The notes under the pieces are model-generated. The model worked only from the letters and a program-made list of their open reading frames with translations. It was not told where the DNA came from and made no database searches. Shown here in pieces: positions 34,134 to 41,610 of a stretch of 64,000 bases of DNA. Numbering within the stretch: position 1 is the first letter of the stretch; every line of letters begins with the position of its first letter. The stretch is taken from assembly GCF_014652235.1 (NCBI RefSeq), contig NZ_BMYK01000004.1, forward strand, positions 351,776-415,775, read 5' to 3'. The DNA is from Pseudorhodoferax aquiterrae (GTDB lineage Bacteria; Pseudomonadota; Gammaproteobacteria; Burkholderiales; Burkholderiaceae_C). A program made the position numbers and the translations under genes.

Positions 34134-36308
34134 CTACTTGGCGGTGAAGGTGACGATGTCGCCACCCTCGCCCTTGCGCAGCCGCTCCAGGTGGAAGCGG
34201 ACCAGCGGCTCGTCGCCCTGCGTCTGCGCCAGCCGCTCGAACGCCGCGAGGGCCTGCGGATCGCGCGCCGCCATCAGCGCGTAGGCATGTTCATAGTCCG
34301 CGATGGCCTGCAGGTCGACCGCCAGGTCCAGCCCGTCGTTGGCCGGCTGGAAGACCAGCAGGGGTTTCGTCTTGCCTTTGAACACCAGCTGGCCCACGCG
34401 TCGCACAGCCGGCGCGGCCGGGGCGCGGCCCAGCACGGCCTCGGAAATGCACGTGCGCGTGCCCAGCAGCGCGTTGGCGCTCTCCAGGCGCGAGGCGGTG
34501 TTGACGGGGTCGCCCAGCGCGCGGTAGTCGAAGATCGTCTCGCCGCCGAAGTTGCCGACGATCACCTCGCCCGCATGCACGCCGATCCGCGTGTGGCCGA
34601 AGCGCACGCCGGTGCTCTGCTGCGCCTGCGCGAAGGCGGTGGCGAAGCGCTGCAGCTCCAGCGCACAGGCGACCGCGCGCTCCCTGTGGTCGGCCTGCGC
34701 GATGGGGGCGGAGAACATGATGGCGATGCTGTCGCCGACGATCCGGTCCAGCGTGCCCTGGTGCCGGAACGCGATCTCGATCATGCCGTCCAGATAGCGG
34801 TTGAGCAGCAGCACGGCTTCGGCCGGGTCGATGGCCTCCATGAGCGCCGTGAACCCGGCCAGGTCGGTGAAGATGAAGCTGCAGGTCTGCCGCTTGCCGC
34901 CCAGCACCAGCTGCTCGGGGTTCTGCACGATGTGGCTGACCAGGTTGGGCGAGACGTAGCGCGAGAACGCCTGCGACACCCAGCGGCGGCGCTGGTCGCT
35001 CGTGTGGTGGCGCTGCACGCTCGGAGCCAGGAAGGCGAGCGCGATGCCGATGCCCGGCGTCAGCGGGTCGAACAGCATCTGCTGGCGCGAGAACAGCCAC
35101 CAGGACGCGCCGGCGACGGCCAGCAGTGCCACGGCCGAGGCGGCTGCGGCCAGCGCAGGGCGCAGGCACAGGGCCGCGGCGCAGGCCAGCGCGGCGCCGG
35201 CCAGCAGCACCAGCGCCTCCACCATGGGCGCCCATGCAGGCCGTTGCAGGAAGTGCCGGGCCAGGATCTGCTCGAGCGCCTGGGCATGGATTTCCACCCC
35301 CGGCACCAGGTGGCCCTGCGTGCCGAAGCGCAGGTCCAGCAGGCCCTGGGCGGAACTGCCCACCAGCAGGATCTTTCCCTGCAGCTCGCTGGCGGCGACC
35401 TGTCCGGCCAGCAGCTGCCACGCCGGCAGCGACCGGCGCGCGGACGCGGGCGCGTAGTGCAGCCACATCTCGCCGTCGCGCGTGGTCGGAATGGACACCG
35501 CGCCGATCCGCAGCTGCTCGATGCCTTCCTCGGTGCTGCGCACCAGGAGATTCTTTTCGTCCAGGCTGGCGCGCAGCAGCTCCGAGACCAGGCTGGGCAC
35601 GGTGCGGTCGGCCACGCGCAGCAGCAAGGGCACCCGGCGCACGACGCCATCCGAGTCGGGCAGGAATGCGAGCGCCCCGTGCCCGAAGGCGTGCGCTGCG
35701 AGCGCGGGCACGGCCGCCACCGCCGCGGCGAAAGGCTGCAGGTGCGGCGCTGCGCCGGAACCGAGCTCGACCAGGCCGGCCGGGATGGGGGGCAGGGCCG
35801 CCGCCCCCGGCTGCGGCGGGGCCTGGCGGATCGCGAAGCCGAGCACGACCTTGCCTGCGTCCATCGCTTGCGCGAACACGGCGTCGTGGTCCGGCATCGC
35901 CGCGAAGGCCGTTTGTTGTTCGGGCGTCAGGTCCCAGTGCCTGGCCAGCTCCCGCGGCGAGCTGCGGTCAGCTTCCGCGAAGACGATGTCGAAGCCCAGC
36001 GCGGCGGCGCCGCCTGCGGCCGCCGCGGCGACCAGATCCGCCATGGCGGTGCGCGGCCACGGCCATTGCCCGATGCGCGCGAGGCTCTCCTCGTCGATGT
36101 CCACGATGCGCACGGCGGCGTCTTCGTACGGGCGCGGCTGCCAGCGCTGGTACTGGTCGAACACGGCGTTGCGCAGGGTCTGGAGCCAGAGCGGCTGCTG
36201 CAACAGCAGGCCGACGAGCAGCAGCAGACCGGCCGCCCATCCGAGGACGTGGGCAGCCCGGTCGCTGCGCGAGGCAGTGGGGGCGGGGCTGAACGCGGCG
36301 CGGCTCAA
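34134..36308 (-). CDS. CHASE2-domain adenylate/guanylate cyclase
   Basis: 724-residue class III nucleotide cyclase. An N-terminal span (AAHVLGWAAGLLLLVGLLLQ) and a periplasmic CHASE2 sensor (AVRIVDIDEESLARIGQWPWPR onward) are followed by three spans near residues 360-440. The catalytic domain follows, with FIFTDLAGFT, LDRIVGDSIAIMFSAP and DYRALGDPVNTASRLES. Metal aspartates and the Asn/Arg transition-state pair are present; the residue that is lysine in many adenylate cyclases (DK before the second metal motif) is Arg here. The TTG start at 36308 overlaps the FecR stop (TTGA). It probably makes cAMP in response to an envelope signal passed through FecR (inference). Confidence 0.88.
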   Translation of the reverse strand: MSRAAFSPAPTASRSDRAAHVLGWAAGLLLLVGLLLQQPLWLQTLRNAVFDQYQRWQPRPYEDAAVRIVDIDEESLARIGQWPWPRTAMADLVAAAAAGGAAALGFDIVFAEADRSSPRELARHWDLTPEQQTAFAAMPDHDAVFAQAMDAGKVVLGFAIRQAPPQPGAAALPPIPAGLVELGSGAAPHLQPFAAAVAAVPALAAHAFGHGALAFLPDSDGVVRRVPLLLRVADRTVPSLVSELLRASLDEKNLLVRSTEEGIEQLRIGAVSIPTTRDGEMWLHYAPASARRSLPAWQLLAGQVAASELQGKILLVGSSAQGLLDLRFGTQGHLVPGVEIHAQALEQILARHFLQRPAWAPMVEALVLLAGAALACAAALCLRPALAAAASAVALLAVAGASWWLFSRQQMLFDPLTPGIGIALAFLAPSVQRHHTSDQRRRWVSQAFSRYVSPNLVSHIVQNPEQLVLGGKRQTCSFIFTDLAGFTALMEAIDPAEAVLLLNRYLDGMIEIAFRHQGTLDRIVGDSIAIMFSAPIAQADHRERAVACALELQRFATAFAQAQQSTGVRFGHTRIGVHAGEVIVGNFGGETIFDYRALGDPVNTASRLESANALLGTRTCISEAVLGRAPAAPAVRRVGQLVFKGKTKPLLVFQPANDGLDLAVDLQAIADYEHAYALMAARDPQALAAFERLAQTQGDEPLVRFHLERLRKGEGGDIVTFTAK

Positions 36309-38044
36309 GGCTTGAAGACGACCGCTCCGGTGACCGTTCCCAGCCCGCTGTGGAAGCCGTACAAGAGGCCGGCCCGTGCGCTGTTGGCGCCACCCACCAT
36401 GCCGCGCACGGCCGCGCCGTTGCCCAAGGCGCCGGTGCAGCCGGTGGCGCAGCCGCTGCCCGTGCTCGAGATCCTGGCGGGGCCGGCGAAACCGAAGCCG
36501 CCGGTCTGTGCAGCAGTGCCGCTCAACGAGAAGGTCTGGTCGGCGACGGGCACCGACAGGCTGAAGGTCGCGAAGCCTCCGGTCGCACCGGGGAAGGTGA
36601 CGCGCAGGCTGCCGGTCGCCGCGTTCTCGCTGCCGGTGGCCACCAGCTGCCCGCGCGCCGAGGTGACGGTCGGCGCTGTCGAGGCGAACGCGCCGAACGA
36701 ACGCAGCACGGGCAGCGTGGGCGTCCCGGCGAACGTGAAGTAATGCAGCGCGCGGGTGCGGCCCCCGCCGTCGCCGTCGTCGTCGTCGTCGCGGCCAGCC
36801 CCCGCCCGGTACCGGCCGTCGGTCCATCGGCCCCAGGCCACCTGGCCGTCCGCATGGGCCTGGACCGGGATGCCCGCATGCAACAGCCGCTTGCCCGAGC
36901 CATCGTGCTCGCGCACCTCGGCCAGTGCGCTTCCCGCGTAGGTGCGGTGGCCGGACACGGACACCGCCTGCGTGCCGCCCTCGCGGTCGGAGCTGACCGC
37001 CATGACGGTGCCCGGCCCGGCCCGCAGTGGCGATTCGACGAAGGGGGCCGCGGCAGGGGCCGGCGCGGGGGCGGGGCTCGGGGCCGCAGGCGTTCCGGGA
37101 CCGGGGTCGGGAGCAGGCGCAGGAGCAGGAGCAGGCGCAGGAGCAGGAGCAGGAGCAGGAGGATCGACGAGATCCGGGGCGGGCGTGCCCGGTGGCGGAG
37201 CGAAGTTGCCTGGCGGCTTGGCAACGACCGTGTCGTCGGGCGCAGGAAGCGCCGTTTGCCCATCGCCCGGGCTCGGTGCGACCAGTGCGCGCAGGTAGGT
37301 TTGCACCTGTTCGCCGGAGGTCCGCTGCGCCGTGCTTGCGCTGGCGACCTGGGTGGCGCCGCCAGCGGCCGCGTCGGTGGCCTCGGCCATGCGGCTCGCG
37401 CTCGTACCGCCGCTGGGGGAGACGACCGCGGAGACCAGTTTGGACACGACGGGGGCCGCCGACCTGGTGGCGGCGAACGCCGTCATGCCGCGCGCCACGT
37501 CGGTGCAGCCCGTGTCGTTGCACAGCGCGATGCGGCCGCCGATGACGTTCACGGTCAGGCCGTCGCGCAGCGCCGCGGTGTACTCCGTGCCGCGGATGCC
37601 GATCAGCCCGGCCGGCGTGTCGAGCCGGTAGTCCTCCGGCCTCGCCTTGCCGATGAAGCCGCTGATGGTGCGCAAGCTGCCTTTGACCAGGCTCATGAAG
37701 CCCTTGGCGCCTTCGGCCCCCCCGTTCTGGCCCAGGTGGTAGGCATCGAGCCGCAGCACGGATCCGGGCTGCAGCGCCACCATGCCGCCGTCCACCATCT
37801 TGAGCTGCAGCGTGCCGTTGCCGGTCTCCACCGTGTCGCCCGAGGCGACGGCCATGCCGCGTGCGGCGGGCCGCCGTTGGCCACTGGCGTCGATGAGCGT
37901 GGCGCCGTCCGCCGCGAACACGATGGTGGCGGCGGGCGGCGACTGTGCATGGCCGAGGCCTGCGGCAAGCAGCGCGCCGCACAGGAGGGTCAGGCGCGCG
38001 CGTCGGGCCCAGGCGAGGTCGTGGGAGCGGTGGAATCGTGGCAT
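36305..38044 (-). CDS. FecR-domain periplasmic protein with Pro-Ala linker
   Basis: 579 residues with a signal peptide (charged start, LTLLCGALLAAGLGHAQS). A FecR/DUF4880-like domain covers residues 35-165 (GDTVETGNGTLQLKMVDGGMVALQPGS and RLDTPAGLIGIRGTEY). A low-complexity Ser/Ala/Pro region with about nine Pro-Ala units near 290 follows, then a C-terminal domain of about 230 residues that I do not recognise. The ATG at 38044 opens the signal peptide. The Pro-Ala units come from GCAGGA/GCAGGC hexamers at 37111-37161. It sits between the barrel gene (10 bases) and the cyclase (overlap), so it is probably the periplasmic middle link of the pathway. Confidence 0.85.
   Translation of the reverse strand: MPRFHRSHDLAWARRARLTLLCGALLAAGLGHAQSPPAATIVFAADGATLIDASGQRRPAARGMAVASGDTVETGNGTLQLKMVDGGMVALQPGSVLRLDAYHLGQNGGAEGAKGFMSLVKGSLRTISGFIGKARPEDYRLDTPAGLIGIRGTEYTAALRDGLTVNVIGGRIALCNDTGCTDVARGMTAFAATRSAAPVVSKLVSAVVSPSGGTSASRMAEATDAAAGGATQVASASTAQRTSGEQVQTYLRALVAPSPGDGQTALPAPDDTVVAKPPGNFAPPPGTPAPDLVDPPAPAPAPAPAPAPAPAPDPGPGTPAAPSPAPAPAPAAAPFVESPLRAGPGTVMAVSSDREGGTQAVSVSGHRTYAGSALAEVREHDGSGKRLLHAGIPVQAHADGQVAWGRWTDGRYRAGAGRDDDDDGDGGGRTRALHYFTFAGTPTLPVLRSFGAFASTAPTVTSARGQLVATGSENAATGSLRVTFPGATGGFATFSLSVPVADQTFSLSGTAAQTGGFGFAGPARISSTGSGCATGCTGALGNGAAVRGMVGGANSARAGLLYGFHSGLGTVTGAVVFKP
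37111..37161. repeat. hexanucleotide microsatellite inside the FecR gene
   Basis: About eight tandem near-copies of GAGCAG/GCGCAG over 51 bp encode the Pro-Ala linker. Because the unit is six bases, slippage would change linker length without shifting the frame. Confidence 0.85.
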
Positions 38045-38054
38045 GCGAACAGCT

Positions 38055-39419
38055 TCAGTTGAATTCCCGGCGCACGGCGAGTTGCCATACCACGCGGCGA
38101 TAGTCGTACAGCACGACGGACGAGTCGGCGCGCACATAGGCGACCTGCGGCGATAGCCGCCACGGCGCAGAAGGCGTGATGTGCATGCCCAACGATGCGT
38201 CGAGCTGGCGGTCGACGCGCCGCGTGTCGAAGAAGGGCTCCGTGCCGCCGTACCGGCGCTTCTCGTACTGCACGGCGGCGAACGCGACGATGTTCTCGTG
38301 CAGCGCGCGCTCGCCGCCCAGGCGCAGTCCCAGGGCGTGGTGGCCGTAGTTGTCCACGCCATCGCGGCGCGGCTTCTCCTCGGCACGGTAGACGCTGGCA
38401 TACGCCAGCTGCACATCGGACAGCGCGCGCGCGTAGCCTGCGCCGAACACGACGCGGTCCGCGTCGCGCGCACGGTCGTGCGCATAGTGCAAACGGCTGA
38501 GCTGCGTGAACGCGCTCAGCTGGGAGCGCGGGTCCAGCGTGCGTAGCCACTGTGCGCTGAGCCCCGACGCGCTGCGGTAGCCGCGGTCGTCGATGTCGTA
38601 CTGCAGCGTCTGCAGCGCGGCGGAGAACCGGTTCGCGCCGCTGGTATAGGCCGCGCCGACGCTGCCGTCGTACTGGCGGTTGTTCATGGCCTGCACGCTG
38701 CGGTGCCACGTGCCGCGCAGGTTCGCTGCCGCCTCGAGTTCCCAGGCGGCTGCCAGCGGCTTTCTCCAGGCCAGGCCGGCACCCAGGCCTGCGAACGCAT
38801 CGCCGCGCTTGCGGTTGTCGCGGTCCAGGTTGAAGACGATGCCGCCGAACGCCGGAAGCGCGAACTGGCCTGCCGCCGTGGCGCTGTTGACATTGCTGTC
38901 ATGGCCCGCGACGCCCTCGACGTAGGCGCGCCAGGCTGCGGATGCGGTACTGGCCGGGGCAACGTCGAGCCCGCCGAGCACCCGATCGATCGCGGCGGCG
39001 GCCTCTTGCGGCATCTCCCCGCGTCTGGCGGCCTGCAGTTCGGTGCGTGCGCGCTCTGGCTCGCCCGCCAGCAGATAGGCGCGAGCGAGTTCCGCCCGCG
39101 CCAGGCTGTCGCCGGGCGCGATCGCCACCGCGCGCTCCAATGCAAAGACGGCGCGCGTGGCATGCCCCGCGTCCAGGGCCGCGATGCCGAGCAGGTAGCT
39201 GTACGACGCGTCGTCGGCGCGTTCGAGTTCCAGGGGCTCTAGCAGGCGGTAGGCTGCCTCGGGCTGGTGGCTGGCCATCAGGCGACGGGCCTCGACCACC
39301 ACGGGGTCGGCCGGCTGGGCTGCGGCGGACAGCGCCAGCAGGGCGCAGGCGAGGAGCAGGGCCTTGCGGATCGGCACGCAGCTTGCAGAGAGAGTTCGTT
39401 GGGGCACGGCGGTGGGCAC
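38055..39419 (-). CDS. TPR plus outer-membrane beta-barrel protein
   Basis: 454 residues: signal peptide (IRKALLLACALLALSAAAQPA), a TPR-like helical region (about 45-135), then a long region with alternating aromatic/polar strands to a C-terminal Asn preceded by VWQLAVRREF, resembling the barrel of surface-lipoprotein-assembly-modifier/DUF560-type proteins. Start is uncertain among GTG codons at 39419, 39407 and 39377; the last gives the most natural signal peptide. First gene of the operon that continues with FecR, cyclase and HD-GYP, so it is probably the outer-membrane end of a trans-envelope sensor (inference). Confidence 0.8.
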   Translation of the reverse strand: MPTAVPQRTLSASCVPIRKALLLACALLALSAAAQPADPVVVEARRLMASHQPEAAYRLLEPLELERADDASYSYLLGIAALDAGHATRAVFALERAVAIAPGDSLARAELARAYLLAGEPERARTELQAARRGEMPQEAAAAIDRVLGGLDVAPASTASAAWRAYVEGVAGHDSNVNSATAAGQFALPAFGGIVFNLDRDNRKRGDAFAGLGAGLAWRKPLAAAWELEAAANLRGTWHRSVQAMNNRQYDGSVGAAYTSGANRFSAALQTLQYDIDDRGYRSASGLSAQWLRTLDPRSQLSAFTQLSRLHYAHDRARDADRVVFGAGYARALSDVQLAYASVYRAEEKPRRDGVDNYGHHALGLRLGGERALHENIVAFAAVQYEKRRYGGTEPFFDTRRVDRQLDASLGMHITPSAPWRLSPQVAYVRADSSVVLYDYRRVVWQLAVRREFN

Positions 39420-39727
39420 GCGGTTCTTGGAAGGGGGCCACCCAGGGGTGAGTGCTGACTCGCTCGTTTTTTAGAGCAAAATATTAGATTTTTACGCTCT
39501 TCATTCGATCGAATGAGGCCGATGGTTGGCCAAGCGGGCGGGCTGCGCATTAACCTGGGTTAAAGCCGGGCGCGTTTTCCGGCCAAGCGGGACTTCGGGC
39601 CTGGCGAACGGTGCCCGCCTGCGGCGAGGACACCACAGAGAACTGGATGATCCCGGGTCAATACCAAGTGGCGGCGCAGCCTGCCCTGGTGCGCCCGGTG
39701 TCGGCGCGCGGCGCTTCGGCCGGCTTC
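39420..39727. promoter_or_regulatory. 308-bp control region upstream of the barrel-FecR-cyclase operon
   Basis: No gene is seen. The part at 39455-39520 is strikingly A+T-rich for this genome. It contains GCTC-gttttttaGAGC-like symmetry (39462-39477), the perfect 16-bp palindrome TCATTCGATCGAATGA (39501-39516) and TTAACC-TG-GGTTAA (39550-39563). These are good candidate operator sites for the minus-strand operon. The rest (39600-39727) is GC-rich sequence after the stop of the LysR gene. Confidence 0.6.
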
Positions 39728-40627
39728 CTAGTGCAGCCGCGGATCGCTGCGCAGGGTCTCGACCGCCATGTCGATGAAGGCCCTGACCTTGTGCGGCGCA
39801 TTGCGGCCTTCGCGGTGCACCACATGGATGGGCAGGGCAGGGCGTTCGAATTCCTCCAGCACCAGCGCGAGCTGGCCGTCCTGCACGGCCTGGGCGATCT
39901 GGTAGAGCGGCAGGCGTGTGATGCCCATGCCGGCTGCGGCCGAGGCGGCGGCGGCCTCGTTGGTCGACAGCGTGAGCCGCGGCTGCACGCGCACGGGCAG
40001 CGGGCGCCCCTGGTCGTCGAAGCGCCATTCCGAGGTGGCCGTGACGCCCGTGGCCGCGACGATGGCGTGCTGCGCGAGGTCCTCGGGCCGCTGCGGAGCG
40101 CCGTGGCGCGCGAGGTAATCGGGCGCGGCACACAGCACCTGGCGCACCTGGCCCACGCGCACGGCCTGCAGTGACGAATCGGGCAGTTCGCCCAGGCGCA
40201 CGCCGAGGTCCACGCCCTCGTCGACGAGGTTGACCACGCGGTCCACGAACCAGCAGTGCACGTCCACGAGCGCGAGCTGCGCGAGGTAGCGGTGCACGAT
40301 GGGCAGCACGTACATGCGGCCGAAGTTGACGGGCGCCGTGACCGTGAGCTGGCCGCGCGGCGCGGCATGGGTGCCGGCCGCCGCGCCGTCGGCGGCCTCG
40401 ATCTCGGCCAGGATGCGGCGGCAGTCGTCGGCGTAGCCCTGGCCGGCTTCGGTCACGCGCACGAAGCGCGTGGTGCGCACGAGCAGGCGCACGCCCAGCC
40501 GGGCCTCGAGCTCGGAGACGGCGCGCGTGGCGACCGAGGGCGAGACGCCGAGCCGCCGCGCGGCCGAGGCGAAGCCGCCGGTGTCGACCACCGCGAGGAA
40601 CGCCGCCATTGCCGAAAGCCGATCCAT
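39728..40627 (-). CDS. LysR family transcriptional regulator
   Basis: 299 residues. The N-terminal winged helix-turn-helix is MDRLSAMAAFLAVVDTGGFASAARRLGVSPSVATRAVSELEARLG, and a periplasmic-binding-protein-like effector domain covers residues 90-290. The ATG at 40627 is the family start; the longer frame is spurious. It is divergent from the glutathione S-transferase gene with a 131-bp gap, so it probably regulates that gene and itself. Confidence 0.92.
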   Translation of the reverse strand: MDRLSAMAAFLAVVDTGGFASAARRLGVSPSVATRAVSELEARLGVRLLVRTTRFVRVTEAGQGYADDCRRILAEIEAADGAAAGTHAAPRGQLTVTAPVNFGRMYVLPIVHRYLAQLALVDVHCWFVDRVVNLVDEGVDLGVRLGELPDSSLQAVRVGQVRQVLCAAPDYLARHGAPQRPEDLAQHAIVAATGVTATSEWRFDDQGRPLPVRVQPRLTLSTNEAAAASAAAGMGITRLPLYQIAQAVQDGQLALVLEEFERPALPIHVVHREGRNAPHKVRAFIDMAVETLRSDPRLH

Positions 40628-40758
40628 GGTGTCTTGCCGGGCTTGTTGCAGATCCGGCAAGAATGACTTGCCGCCGCCGCGGATTCTAGGAAGCGGCCGA
40701 AACCCGGACCATGCGTGCCGTGGCGCCGAGTTCCGGCGCCCTTGCAAAAGGAAGCACC

Positions 40759-41370
40759 ATGAAGCTCTACCACCACCCGCTGTCCGGCCACGCGCACCGC
40801 GCGCGCCTCTTTCTCAACCTGCTCGGCATCGACCACGAACTGGTCCATGTGGACCTGGCCCAGGGCGCGCACAAGCAGCCGGCCTTCCTCGCGTTGAACC
40901 CTTTCGGCCAGGTGCCGGTGTTGGACGACGCGGGCACCATCGTGGCCGACTCCAACGCCATCCTGGTCTACCTGGCGGCCAAGCTGGGCCGGCGCGACTG
41001 GCTGCCCGACGCGCCCGCGGCCGCGGCCCAGGTGCAGCGGTGGCTCAGCGTGGCGGCCGGCCAGATCGCCTACGGACCGGCCGCGGCGCGCCTGGTCACG
41101 GTGTTCGGCGCGCCGTTCCGGCCCGAGGAGGTGATCCAGCGCGCCCACGGCATCCTGGCCCAGATGGAAGCGGCGCTGGCCGGGCGCGATTTCCTGCTGG
41201 GGGCCACGCCCACGGTGGCCGATGTGGCGCTGTACAGCTACACCGCCCGGGCCCCCGAAGGCAATGTGGACCTCGCGGCCTATCCGCAGGTGCGGGCCTG
41301 GCTGGGCCGCATCGAGGCGCTGCCTGGCTTCGTCGCGTTCGAACGCACGCCCGTGGGCCTGGCGGCCTGA
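40759..41370 (+). CDS. glutathione S-transferase
   Basis: 203 residues. The N-terminal thioredoxin-fold domain has [22 protein letters not shown] and the glutathione-binding GQVPVL and [11 protein letters not shown]; the C-terminal helical domain contains [27 protein letters not shown] precedes the ATG. The specific conjugation or reduction it performs is unknown. The TGA stop abuts repeat copy C. Confidence 0.92.
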   Translation: MKLYHHPLSGHAHRARLFLNLLGIDHELVHVDLAQGAHKQPAFLALNPFGQVPVLDDAGTIVADSNAILVYLAAKLGRRDWLPDAPAAAAQVQRWLSVAAGQIAYGPAAARLVTVFGAPFRPEEVIQRAHGILAQMEAALAGRDFLLGATPTVADVALYSYTARAPEGNVDLAAYPQVRAWLGRIEALPGFVAFERTPVGLAA

Positions 41371-41591
41371 GAACGTGTGAACGAACCGCTCACACCCATG
41401 CGAGGCCCCCAATGAGCTCCTGTTTCCATCATCATCGTCGCGCCCGGGGCCTCGCCCTTCGGGCCGGGGCGCGCCAGGCCGCATGCGGGCGTTGCAGTCC
41501 TTGCCCGGGCATCAGCCCGGGCTGCGGCCTGCGCCTTCGCCTGCGGCCCGCCGCACCCCGTCGTGGGCGCGATCGGTTCATTCACACCTTC
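41371..41591 (+). repeat. 221-bp dispersed inverted-repeat-bounded element, copy C
   Basis: Same length and layout as the copies at 12490 and 24373, about 92% identical to copy A with 17 substitutions and no gap; about half of them fall in the 34-nt loop between the internal inverted arms. It starts directly after the GST stop codon and ends 19 bases before the ATG of the next gene, so it separates two same-strand genes. The right terminal repeat has one further change (CACACCTTC). Confidence 0.92.
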
Positions 41592-41610
41592 TGAGCGCAG
41601 GAGCCGCCCC

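Noticed and set aside
37111..37161. Tandem repeats as a possible CRISPR-like array
   Set aside because: Six-base units with no spacers, inside a coding frame.
37983..38485. N-terminal extension of the FecR frame
   Set aside because: Overlaps the barrel gene in another frame; the signal peptide begins at 38044.
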